A stretch of 33,836 nucleotides of DNA from Deltaproteobacteria bacterium (GTDB lineage Bacteria; Desulfobacterota; Dissulfuribacteria; Dissulfuribacterales; QOAL01). This document shows, one piece after another, positions 1 through 8,634 of the stretch (its first letter is position 1; the number at the start of each line of letters is the position of its first letter). Below the pieces are notes generated by a model. That model was not told where the DNA came from. It did not search any database and saw only the letters and a program-made list of their open reading frames with translations. Made by a program: the position numbers and the translations under genes. The DNA lies in the NCBI GenBank assembly GCA_015494395.1, contig WGBG01000125.1, positions 1 through 33,836 of the forward strand, given 5' to 3'.

Positions 1-152
1 CTCAGATCATCAGCCACATAGCTGCCATTAACCCGCTCAAGCCTGTCAAGATCGAGATCGTTTATCCACTCTTCCTTGATAAAACCACGCAAAAGGTCCC
101 GCACCAGCTCAGGGTGACTGAACAGTTGCTTGTAACTATGATCGTGATCCAT
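1..152 (-). CDS. Rpn/YhgA-family (PD-(D/E)XK nuclease / putative transposase) protein, 5' end only, runs off the window
   Basis: Own translation from ATG at 152 on the minus strand: MDHDHSYKQLFSHPELVRDLLRGFIKEEWINDLDLDRLERVNGSYVADDL..., which resembles the N-terminus of Rpn/transposase_31 proteins. Confidence 0.75.
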   Translation of the reverse strand, partial: MDHDHSYKQLFSHPELVRDLLRGFIKEEWINDLDLDRLERVNGSYVADDL

Positions 153-199
153 TATTCGACAAAAGGAATCTTATAAGCGGCGCAGCATCCGCCAGCCAA

Positions 200-430
200 T
201 CAATTCCAAGTAATTTCCTTCTCCACCTCTTCAAGACTCTTTGCCCGTACAACAATTCGATGAATGTGCTTTAATTTTTCCCTATCTGTCATGGAACCAA
301 CTTTTTCATGCACATAGGATGCAACCTGCCCGAACTTCGCATCAAATGCATAAAACACCATCTCCCGCGACTCTTGTAACAACCCCTGCTGTAATCCCTG
401 TTACAAGCTTTCCTCGTTCCACTCGTCAGT
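200..430 (-). pseudogene. C-terminal remnant of an Rpn/YhgA-family nuclease-transposase
   Basis: Minus frame reads ...TDEWNEESL*QGLQQGLLQESREMVFYAFDAKFGQVASYVHEKVGSMTDREKLKHIHRIVVRAKSLEEVEKEITWN. The QGLQQGLLQ repeat and the EA/KFG...L..IHR.V..A.SLEE tail are typical of this family. An in-frame TAA interrupts the QQG repeat and no catalytic domain is upstream. Confidence 0.6.
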
Positions 431-545
431 TTATGGGCTGTGTTCCAAGTAAAAAAAATCGCACTGACAAGATTGTATGTGGAAGTTCTGAAATATGCCT
501 TAAGAAGGTCCTTCCCCGGACCGTCATAGTCATCATTTAAAATTC

Positions 546-1115
546 TCATTGTTGACATTGCGGTATTTCATCAAAGGACAATTCATGAAGCCGGGGAAGC
601 TGACTATCCTTTTCAGATATCAGAGGTTTTTTTATTGGCCAATCAATATTAAGAGATTCATCATTCCACAACACTCCACCTTCATCGTCGGGATAATAAT
701 AATCTGTGCATTTGTACTGGAAATCAACTGACTCAGAAAGCACGCAAAAACCATGTGCATAGCCTGGTGGAATATAAAGTTGACGGTGATTTTCATCACT
801 GAGCTCTACTCCCACCCACTTTTTAAATGTTGGTGAAGATGGACAAATATCGACTGCTACATCAAAAACCTTGCCCTGAGCAACACTTACAAGCTTTCCC
901 TGCGGATGCTTTATCTGAAAATGAAGCCCCCTAAGAACTCCATATTTTGATCGTGAATGATTATCCTGTACAAATGAGAGTCCATTTCCCGGAATTCCAT
1001 GCCTTGAGTAACGCTCAAGGTTGAATGTTTCCTTGAAGAATCCGCGCGGGTCCTCAAAAACCGCAGGCTCTATAATCAAAACACCCGGTAAACTGGTGGT
1101 AATTACTTTCATCAT
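546..1115 (-). CDS. rfbC: dTDP-4-dehydrorhamnose 3,5-epimerase
   Basis: 189 aa; [43 protein letters not shown] motifs; adjacent to rfbA. Confidence 0.95.
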   Translation of the reverse strand: MMKVITTSLPGVLIIEPAVFEDPRGFFKETFNLERYSRHGIPGNGLSFVQDNHSRSKYGVLRGLHFQIKHPQGKLVSVAQGKVFDVAVDICPSSPTFKKWVGVELSDENHRQLYIPPGYAHGFCVLSESVDFQYKCTDYYYPDDEGGVLWNDESLNIDWPIKKPLISEKDSQLPRLHELSFDEIPQCQQ

Positions 1116-1981
1116 TTTAAATCAACAAGTCGTTTTAGATAGATACCATAACCGCTTTTTTCAAGAGAAGAGGCAAGCCTCAGCAACTGCTCATCATCTA
1201 TAAAACCCTGACGCCAGGCAATCTCTTCCGGACACCCAATCTTAAGCCCCTGCCTTTCCTCTATAACCTGCACAAAACGTCCGGCATCAAGGAGCGATGC
1301 ATGCGTACCTGTATCAAGCCAGGCAGTGCCCCTTCCAAGGAGTTCAACAAATAATTTGCCCTTGTTAAGATATGCATTGTTGACATCGGTTATTTCAAGT
1401 TCCCCTCTTTGAGATGGCACCAAAGATTCGGCAATCATTGGGGCATCCCTGTCATAGAAATATAATCCGGTAACTGCATAGTTTGATTTTGGCATTTCCG
1501 GTTTTTCCTCTATGGAAATAACCTTTGCCTTATCATCGAATTCAACTACACCGTACCTTTCAGGATCATTGACATGATATGCAAATACCGTTGCCCCCTC
1601 CCCTCTCCTGCAGGCACTGATAAGTTTTTTTTCAAGACCGTGGCCAAAAAACAGGTTGTCACCCAGTATAAGGGCTATATTATCATTTCCGGCAAATGGC
1701 CCACCAATAACAAGGGCCTCGGCAATACCCCGTGGCTGGGGCTGTTCAGCATAATTAAAACTCACACCCCATGATGAACCATCTCCCAAAACTTTCTGAA
1801 ATAACGGGAGGTGATCAGGTGTTGAAATAACGAGAAATTCTCTTATTCCAGCAAGCATAAGGGTGGTTATTGGGTAATAGATCATGGGCTTGTCATAAAC
1901 AGGCATGAGCTGTTTACTGACTCCGATGGTTAACGGATAGAGCCTTGTGCCTGAGCCGCCGGCAAGTATTATTCCTTTCAT
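1112..1981 (-). CDS. rfbA: glucose-1-phosphate thymidylyltransferase
   Basis: 289 aa; [18 protein letters not shown]...[16 protein letters not shown]; overlaps rfbC by 4 bp. Confidence 0.97.
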   Translation of the reverse strand: MKGIILAGGSGTRLYPLTIGVSKQLMPVYDKPMIYYPITTLMLAGIREFLVISTPDHLPLFQKVLGDGSSWGVSFNYAEQPQPRGIAEALVIGGPFAGNDNIALILGDNLFFGHGLEKKLISACRRGEGATVFAYHVNDPERYGVVEFDDKAKVISIEEKPEMPKSNYAVTGLYFYDRDAPMIAESLVPSQRGELEITDVNNAYLNKGKLFVELLGRGTAWLDTGTHASLLDAGRFVQVIEERQGLKIGCPEEIAWRQGFIDDEQLLRLASSLEKSGYGIYLKRLVDLK

Positions 1982-2339
1982 GGACTTATACTCTCTGTTT
2001 TGCGGTTCTGTTAATTTAGCAGGCTACCGCCAGGAGGGTGAAAAAAATGTGAAATGGTTGGAATTTCGCATTGAGAGTGGGCATTCTGATAAAAAGGCAT
2101 GCCCGGTATATGCACGAAATCTCCGGATTGAGTGTACAAAAAATACGTTAAAAAATACGTGGATACTACATTTGAATCGGTATGTTACCCTGATTCTATT
2201 AAACTTTACTACTATATCGGCAAGGTACAGGGAATATTCGTTGTTCAATGACTTAGCCAAGGCTATTTTAACATGAAGTGTGAGGGGTAGTAACAGAAAA
2301 AACTTAAATCGTGGTTATAACCCCCTCTTTGTGAAAAAT

Positions 2340-3548
2340 TTAATGACTGAGCTTACTGTCTTTACTGTCCAGGAAATAAAGCCATACCAGCGTTAAGAAG
2401 AAGAATGCAGAACCTGTTGCAGTCAGAATGAGAAACCAGTCCAGATGATTAAAAAATGCCAGTATTACAACAAGATAAATAAAATCACGCCTTGAGAGAA
2501 AGTCTGCTATCCTGGTAATGCGTTTTTTTCTCTTTGATGTGGATACAGATGTGAATAATGGCCCTTCTTCGGCTGTTTTGGTACGCATGGTCCTGAAATA
2601 GACAAGGCCTGCAGAGCCAAAAGTCGCAAATACAGACATCCATGAAAGGATAAGCGGAAGCAGATTGCCGGTCCGTTCATGCCATTCATGCCCTATAGCA
2701 TAAAAAACTGCGGCATGGACAATATTGTCACCCCAGAAATCAAGCACACCTCCAAACTTGCTTTCCAAAAACTTGATTCTGGCAATTTCCCCATCGCATC
2801 CATCAAGAATTGAATGGGCAAGAAAGAGCAGCGCCCCTGCGCTCTGATTGATGGTCCCCCCAAGGCTTATGAGATATGCTCCAATGATGCCTACAAGTAC
2901 GCTGAATATGGTCATCTGGTTTGGAGTGACAGGGGTATTTACAAGACGTTTTGAAATGGCAATGGAAATTTTACGTTCCACATACCTGGACATGAACCCT
3001 TCTGTGTCTTTTATAAGCCCTTGAAACAGGGCATCTTCCACACCTGGGACATCAGATTCATCCGTGACATTGTAAAGCCTTCCGGATTTTATATGCAGTT
3101 TTTCCACCATGTGGCTGCGGGAAGTTTCATTAAATGCCTCGTCAAAACTGTCTGGACGGAGAAAAAACGTGGAAATATAAGAAAAATGTTTTGAATCACA
3201 GATGAAAAGTGCCGGCAGCCCATCTAGTACATAGAGTTTTCCAGGCTGGGCAGAGGAAAGTAGTGTCTTGATAAAATCCACGTCCGGGAAATATCCTGGG
3301 CGAAGCACAATGCATCTTCCACACCGGATATCTGCTAGCGACCGTTCATTGGATATGATTACCGGGCATTTTGAATCGCCTTCCAAGGATATGTCTTCTG
3401 CACCTGATGTGATAACCATCACACCATCAATGCCGACTTTACGGGCGGTGCGGCAGAGCCGTTCAGTAAGTGTCAGGCCTGCGATTTTTCTCCTTAGCAG
3501 GTGTTCCTGTCCCTGTGCCGGAACTATGATAAAAGTACTGTTGTTCAT
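2340..3548 (-). CDS. CDP-alcohol phosphatidyltransferase with an N-terminal nucleotidyltransferase-like domain
   Basis: 402 aa; complete CDP-alcohol phosphotransferase motif DGCDGEIARIKFLESKFGGVLDFWGD (DxxDGxxARx8GxxxDxxxD) followed by hydrophobic segments; N-terminal ~190 aa GT-A-like but without a clear GxGxR loop. Confidence 0.85.
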   Translation of the reverse strand: MNNSTFIIVPAQGQEHLLRRKIAGLTLTERLCRTARKVGIDGVMVITSGAEDISLEGDSKCPVIISNERSLADIRCGRCIVLRPGYFPDVDFIKTLLSSAQPGKLYVLDGLPALFICDSKHFSYISTFFLRPDSFDEAFNETSRSHMVEKLHIKSGRLYNVTDESDVPGVEDALFQGLIKDTEGFMSRYVERKISIAISKRLVNTPVTPNQMTIFSVLVGIIGAYLISLGGTINQSAGALLFLAHSILDGCDGEIARIKFLESKFGGVLDFWGDNIVHAAVFYAIGHEWHERTGNLLPLILSWMSVFATFGSAGLVYFRTMRTKTAEEGPLFTSVSTSKRKKRITRIADFLSRRDFIYLVVILAFFNHLDWFLILTATGSAFFFLTLVWLYFLDSKDSKLSH

Positions 3549-3560
3549 ATCGGCATTGAA

Positions 3561-4595
3561 TTAATTTTCCAGGCCGCAAAGAGCTACCTTTTCCCCTTTT
3601 TCGCTGGACTCTGTACATTTTTCCATCATGCTCTGACACCAGCCTGCTTCAATAAAATTTTTTCCTGCCTGACCACTTCCTGAAATCTCATTAACAAACT
3701 CCCTGATCACCGAGGCATACCACTCAGGGTGATGGGAACCCTGGGAAAGTGCCTGGTCAAACGGAATTTCAAGGGTATTTTCGGCTGTTTCAAGTCGTAT
3801 TACATCATCATCAACAAGAAGCCTGCCCTGCTCCCCCTTTATCAGCACCGTATTTTTCCGGCTTTCTCCTGCCCAGGTAAAAAAAAGTTTTGCAATGGCA
3901 TCTTTATATCCAACTTCCACCTCTGCCGTATCCTCCAAAGGGATGTCTTTATACTTGAGGTTTGAAAGTTTACATTTAACCCAGAGGGGATTTTGGCCCA
4001 TCCATTGATTTGTCATATAAAAGGCATGCCAACCGTGATCCACCAGGATACCCCCGCCTGCCACAGCTGGATCAATGCGCCAGTTGTCTTTTACTCCAGA
4101 CTCCCCTGAGGTGATGGAGGGGCGTACTCTGATCACTCTATACTCAATTTCATTAACTTTCCCAATGGCGCCCTCAGTGATCAGCCTTGATGCCTCCTGG
4201 AAGATCGGTGCATAGCGCCAATTATGTACAGTGAAAACAATTCGCCCCTTCTCTTTAGAGAGTTTTTTTATTTTTATGTAATCTGCACTATCAAGTACCA
4301 GAGGTTTTTCACAAAGGACGTGCCTTCCGTGTTTGAGAGAGATCAGGATATTTTCAGCATGCATCCCGGGCGGGGTTGCAATATCAACAAAATCAACATC
4401 TTCCTTATTGAGCAGTTCCTCAAGTCTTGAATAGAACCGGGCGTCTGGAAGGTGCTTCCTGCAGCTCTCTTGAGCCTCTGGCATTATATCTGTAACGGCA
4501 GTAATGGAGACAGCATCTGTTTCTCTGTATCCAGGAAGATGGCCGTTTACTGCTATATTTCCAAAGCCTGCTATGGCGCCTTTTAGCTGTGACAT
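3561..4595 (-). CDS. Gfo/Idh/MocA-family oxidoreductase
   Basis: GAIAGFGNIAVNGHLPGY N-terminus, DIATPPGMHAENILISLKHGRHVLCEKPL motif. ORF track begins at a TTG (4601); ATG at 4595 (MSQLKGAIAG) is preceded by AAGGA and is the likelier start. Confidence 0.9.
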   Translation of the reverse strand: MSQLKGAIAGFGNIAVNGHLPGYRETDAVSITAVTDIMPEAQESCRKHLPDARFYSRLEELLNKEDVDFVDIATPPGMHAENILISLKHGRHVLCEKPLVLDSADYIKIKKLSKEKGRIVFTVHNWRYAPIFQEASRLITEGAIGKVNEIEYRVIRVRPSITSGESGVKDNWRIDPAVAGGGILVDHGWHAFYMTNQWMGQNPLWVKCKLSNLKYKDIPLEDTAEVEVGYKDAIAKLFFTWAGESRKNTVLIKGEQGRLLVDDDVIRLETAENTLEIPFDQALSQGSHHPEWYASVIREFVNEISGSGQAGKNFIEAGWCQSMMEKCTESSEKGEKVALCGLEN

Positions 4596-4609
4596 AAGCA
4601 ATCCTTATA

Positions 4610-4817
4610 CCTGAATTGAGCGTTTCAAAAATTTGAAGAAATGATTTTATACGATATTAAAAGGAGTTATATCTATCATACTCTTCAACTTTTGAAACCC
4701 TTCGGGATTGCCGGATTCACTGCATCTCCTCTGTCAGAGAAATTCCCATATAGCCGACTATTATGGGAATTTCCCTTTCGCGGATCTACAGCAAATCCGA
4801 CAATCGCTCAATCCAGG
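4610..4817 (+). mobile_element. Family A MITE-like element, copy 1 (208 bp)
   Basis: TIRs CCTGAATTGAGCG / CGCTCAATCCAGG (12/13 complementary); flanked by 5-bp direct repeat TTATA; same length and architecture as copy 2. Confidence 0.85.
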
Positions 4818-6155
4818 TTATATCTGAGCTTCAATTACTGTAAGCGCCTCATCCAGTATGGAAAGCGCTTCCATTGCCTCGGATTCTGTAATTACAAGAG
4901 GTGGATTTATTCTTATACACGGTGAATAACACATGCTTATAAGCCCACGATCCAGACATTCATGAAAAAGCTGCCTGGTAAATTTTTTATCAAGAGGGGT
5001 CCTGGAGTTTGTGTCAGAAACAAGCTCCACTCCAATCATAAGGCCCTTGCCCCTGACATCGCCTATAATCCTGTGTTTTTCCTTCATCTCCTTCAGGCGG
5101 TTCAGCATGGCCTCACCAACCACACGGGAGTTTTGAACAAGGTTATCCTGCTCAAGTATATCCAGAACCGCCTTTCCTGCAGCAGATGCAAGAGGATTTC
5201 CCCCATAACTTGATGAGCTTCCACTTGGATTTCCAAAGGGTTTGGCAGCAGCATGTTCCCTGGTAGCTGCAATGGCACTCATGGGAAATCCTCCGCCAAT
5301 GCCTTTCCCGAGTGTCATGACATCAGGTACTATGCCGTCGTGATCAACACCCCACATAAGCCCTGTCCTGCCAAAACCTGTTATCATCTCATCTGCAATC
5401 AGCAGGGCATCAAATTCTTTTGCCACTTCCTGGACTGCCTGAATAAATCCCTTGGGAGGAACAACATTGCCTGCTGTTCCCTGTATGGGTTCAACCAGAA
5501 TTCCGGCTATGCTGTGGGTAGTCTGGTATCTGATAGCCTCCCTGAACCATTCAACACAGGCAAATCCACAGCCAGGGTACTCTGTTTTCCAGCGGCAGCG
5601 GTAGCAGTATGCATAGGGGCCGGCAAGATAGAGTCCTGGCATAATGGGTCCAAGGTTTGCCTTGAAACTTGTATCACCCAGAAGGCCCATAACACCTCTG
5701 GTCTTACCGTGAAATGCCCCCCAGAATCCAACAAACTCATATTTGCCTGTAACTGATTTGGCCAGCCTTAAAGCAGCCTCCACAGCCTCGGCTCCACCTG
5801 AATACATCTGAATTGAGTTGAGTTCTCCTGGCAGAAGGGATGCCAATTTTTTGAGAAACTCTATCCTGTTTTTGGTGGAGTAGCTTGCAAAGGTAACACT
5901 CCGTAGCTGCTCCTCCATTATTTTTACATAATGGGGATGGCAGTGCCCTACGCTACCTACTCCAATGCCGGCTGTAAAATCTATGAAGGTATTGCCGTCT
6001 ATATCTGTGATCCGAACCCCCTGGGCCCTGTCCACAACTATCTGAGAGAAAAGGGCAATTGATTGGAGTCCTGGTGCCATAAATTGGCTCTCCTCCTGGA
6101 ACAGTTTTTCAGAAAGTGGCCCGGGAACACGGTGTTGCTGTCCTGCTGAATTCAA
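4818..6155 (-). CDS. class-III PLP-dependent aminotransferase (4-aminobutyrate/ornithine aminotransferase-like; possible HpnO-type)
   Basis: 445 aa; GVGSVGHCHP, SGGAEAVEAALRLAK, ADEMITGFGRTG, TLGKGIGGGFPMSA (PLP lysine) motifs; Cys cluster CYRCRWKTEYPGCGFAC. Confidence 0.9.
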   Translation of the reverse strand: MNSAGQQHRVPGPLSEKLFQEESQFMAPGLQSIALFSQIVVDRAQGVRITDIDGNTFIDFTAGIGVGSVGHCHPHYVKIMEEQLRSVTFASYSTKNRIEFLKKLASLLPGELNSIQMYSGGAEAVEAALRLAKSVTGKYEFVGFWGAFHGKTRGVMGLLGDTSFKANLGPIMPGLYLAGPYAYCYRCRWKTEYPGCGFACVEWFREAIRYQTTHSIAGILVEPIQGTAGNVVPPKGFIQAVQEVAKEFDALLIADEMITGFGRTGLMWGVDHDGIVPDVMTLGKGIGGGFPMSAIAATREHAAAKPFGNPSGSSSSYGGNPLASAAGKAVLDILEQDNLVQNSRVVGEAMLNRLKEMKEKHRIIGDVRGKGLMIGVELVSDTNSRTPLDKKFTRQLFHECLDRGLISMCYSPCIRINPPLVITESEAMEALSILDEALTVIEAQI

Positions 6156-6186
6156 TTATTTATACCTCATCAAATCGTTAAAATTT

Positions 6187-6231
6187 GGTATCTATTCAGT
6201 GTGGTAAATGGTCTTGTTTTGGAGTGATTTT
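6187..6231 (+). repeat. Partial copy (left end) of family B repeat
   Basis: ggtatctattcagtgtggtaaatggtcttgttttggagtgattt matches ggcaactattcagcgaagtaaatgggcttgttttggagtgactttg at ~16327 with few mismatches. Confidence 0.7.
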
Positions 6232-6249
6232 ATTCCGAATCCTGTTTTG

Positions 6250-7155
6250 TTAGCCTCTGCTTTTTTCCAAAAGATGCTCAGCGATAAATTTTGACGCCAC
6301 ATCCCTGAAAAGGGCAAAGCTTGGCCAGGCATTTACATCAATCACAAAAATACTTCCATCTTCTGTAACAATTGCATCCCCGCCATAAATCTCAAGTCCA
6401 AGTATGTCTGAGGAAAGTTCACATTTTTTCTGCAGGTCAGCGGTGTCAAATTTGAAATTATTAAGCTCCTGATCCCTATGATAAAACCAGTGAAACCACC
6501 TGGTTCCGTTTTGCTGTCCTGTAGCACGCACGCCATAAAATTTTATCAGATCACCGGGTATGTGTTTCTGGATTGCAACATCAGGGATATTGCGCTTTCT
6601 GAATGTATCAAGGAGTTTTCTTATTTCATTTTGATCCTTTGCAAAAACAACGTCCTGTTTTTCAATAGCATGAAAATCCCCGCGTTTCACCCATACACTT
6701 TGCATATCATGAGATGGGGGAGCGCTCACGCTGCACAGTATGGTTTCCGGGAAAAAGGGCATTTTTGAAAGCATTGAGGTCATCTGACTGCGAAAAGTAT
6801 TTCGCACAGAGGCAGTGCTGTTTACAACCCTGATTCCCTTTTGTTCCAGCTCATTAAGGAATGAGAGAACCGGCTCCTCCTCTGCCATGTTAAACACAAG
6901 GACTGGCCCGGCTTCGTCCAGGGTTTTCCTGACTTCTGAAGGAAATATTAACCTGGTATCTTCACCGGTAATCTCAGTGAGCCTTTCTGCCACTGCCTTC
7001 ATGATGAGCTCATCATCCTCCACCCGTTCCGGCGAGTGCTCAGCCTCCCTGAATATTCCAATAAATTTAGGGGGACTGTTTTGTGATATGTGATTTGTGG
7101 ACAGACTGTCTTTCAACAGGCCATCTGTTAGTATTTTTTTGTTTTCTGATTTCAT
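6250..7155 (-). CDS. ATP-grasp family protein (RimK/D-Ala-D-Ala ligase-like)
   Basis: 301 aa; VWVKRGDFHAIEKQDVVFAKD, QKHIPGDLIKFYGVRA, GLEIYGGDAIVTEDGSIFVIDVNAWPSF (D-x-N metal-binding motif). Confidence 0.75.
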   Translation of the reverse strand: MKSENKKILTDGLLKDSLSTNHISQNSPPKFIGIFREAEHSPERVEDDELIMKAVAERLTEITGEDTRLIFPSEVRKTLDEAGPVLVFNMAEEEPVLSFLNELEQKGIRVVNSTASVRNTFRSQMTSMLSKMPFFPETILCSVSAPPSHDMQSVWVKRGDFHAIEKQDVVFAKDQNEIRKLLDTFRKRNIPDVAIQKHIPGDLIKFYGVRATGQQNGTRWFHWFYHRDQELNNFKFDTADLQKKCELSSDILGLEIYGGDAIVTEDGSIFVIDVNAWPSFALFRDVASKFIAEHLLEKSRG

Positions 7156-7183
7156 GTGTTATTTTGATTTGACCTAGGTTTGA

Positions 7184-7888
7184 TTATCCTTGCAACTTAC
7201 TGATGAACCTCTCTGCCTCTTTAATGTCCTCAGGCCTGTCCACGTCAATTGAAGGGCCCATATCAAAACCGCGGCACTTCAGCCCGTTTTCAAGGAGAAA
7301 TGCCAAAAAGTTTCTTAATGCAGGAAATGAACGCCCGTGCCCCACCTGCAGTGCATCGGCAGGCATCAGATACACTCCGTTTGTTACAAAGCTTCCTGAA
7401 CTTCCTCCAAGAGAGATGATTTTGCCATTATCATCCATGCTGACATAAAGGGGTTTCTCATCATCAATAAAAGATGTGATACCAAGCACCATACATTCAT
7501 CCTGAAGGTTACTGGCAAAATCAATCAGGCCTTCAAGTGCACCGGGCCTGAAAATGGAGTCTGTTGTTGTAATCAGAATGGGCTCTCCCCCTGCCCTTGA
7601 GAGCACATCCATAAAACTCTCAGCAGATGTCCGGGTGTCTTTACATTTTATGTCAGTTTCAAAATCCGGGAATTCACTGGCAAGATAACTGGAACATGGA
7701 GTGCAATTTACACTGTTAAAGATAACCGAGAGTTTGCTGAGCCCAGCAAGCCTGAACTGGGAAAGTGCCCAGCCAATTAACGGTCTTCCGCCCACTTTTA
7801 TCATTGGTTTTGGCTGGCTGAAACCGGCTTTCTTGAAACGGCTTCCAGTACCTGCTGCTATAAGCCCTGCCCTCTGTGGTCTTTTCAT
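7184..7888 (-). CDS. nucleotidyltransferase (NTP-transferase / MobA-like GT-A fold)
   Basis: 234 aa; AGLIAAGTGSRFKKAGFSQPKPMIKVGGRPLIGWAL (GxGxRF...KPM signature). Confidence 0.85.
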   Translation of the reverse strand: MKRPQRAGLIAAGTGSRFKKAGFSQPKPMIKVGGRPLIGWALSQFRLAGLSKLSVIFNSVNCTPCSSYLASEFPDFETDIKCKDTRTSAESFMDVLSRAGGEPILITTTDSIFRPGALEGLIDFASNLQDECMVLGITSFIDDEKPLYVSMDDNGKIISLGGSSGSFVTNGVYLMPADALQVGHGRSFPALRNFLAFLLENGLKCRGFDMGPSIDVDRPEDIKEAERFISKLQG

Positions 7889-8634
7889 TATGATTCAGCC
7901 CCTGGTAAAAGAAGAGCGGGTAGCTCGGAGATGCTGGAGATTACGGGAACAGGCATGTTTTTGCATAATTTTTCTGATTCAGTGCGCCTGTCTTCCGGCA
8001 CCATCCAGATGGCACTCATCCCCATGCTCATGGCACCTTCTATATCCCTTTTAAAAGAATCTCCAATCATCACAGATTGCTGCGGTTCTATTCTCATTTC
8101 ATCAAGGGCTGCCCTGAAAATTGTGGGGTCAGGTTTGGTTGCTCCAACCACTCTTGAATCAATCAACACTTCCATTACTGCATCAAGCCCGGTTTCTTTA
8201 CATATTGCCCTTAGATTGCCATAGTTGTTGGAAATAATTCCAAGGCGATAGCGCTGCATAAGCCTATTAAGCACTGGCATTGCGTTATTTATGGAACGCA
8301 GCGAAGAGGCAATAAAATCATTTGAAATGGTTTTAGCAAGTCTGTCTGAATCTAGATTTTCCAGATCCAAGTTATCCAGAACCCTTCTGACCTGCTCATG
8401 GACAATCATGGTGAGGTTAAGCTCTGGGTTCCCCTCATCAACAAGTGAGTCATCTGCTTTATAAAAAGCCCTTACAAACTGCTCATAGTCATCAAATGTT
8501 ATGCCATGTTCCCTGCCATGTTTCTCATAAAAGGGCCAGAAATGTTCCTTCCATGCTATACCGTTAGAATCAAGAGTTCCGCCATAGTCAAAAAAAAGGA
8601 CCTCTATATTTTTTGATTCAACCTGGCTGTTCAT
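7888..8634 (-). CDS. HAD-superfamily hydrolase/phosphatase
   Basis: EVLFFDYGGTLDSNG, GIISNNYGN, GATKPDPTIFRAAL, MIGDSFKRDIEGAMSMGM. ORF opens at 8664, but ATG at 8634 (MNSQVESK) gives a 4-bp ATGA overlap with the upstream gene. Confidence 0.88.
   Translation of the reverse strand: MNSQVESKNIEVLFFDYGGTLDSNGIAWKEHFWPFYEKHGREHGITFDDYEQFVRAFYKADDSLVDEGNPELNLTMIVHEQVRRVLDNLDLENLDSDRLAKTISNDFIASSLRSINNAMPVLNRLMQRYRLGIISNNYGNLRAICKETGLDAVMEVLIDSRVVGATKPDPTIFRAALDEMRIEPQQSVMIGDSFKRDIEGAMSMGMSAIWMVPEDRRTESEKLCKNMPVPVISSISELPALLLPGAES

Noticed and set aside
2140-2162. Short direct repeat aaaaaatacgt / taaaaaatacgt between rfbA and the CAPT gene
   Set aside because: Only two AT-rich units of ~11 bp; likely chance.
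4641-4925. 94-aa + strand ORF overlapping the aminotransferase 3' end
   Set aside because: Translation of MITE family A plus antisense coding sequence; the same peptide recurs in the other copies.
6250-7155. ATP-grasp gene as the GAK-system ATP-grasp partner of the CofD-like protein
   Set aside because: 15 kb away on the other strand in a different operon; sequence looks RimK/Ddl-like rather than GAK, though I cannot run the profile.
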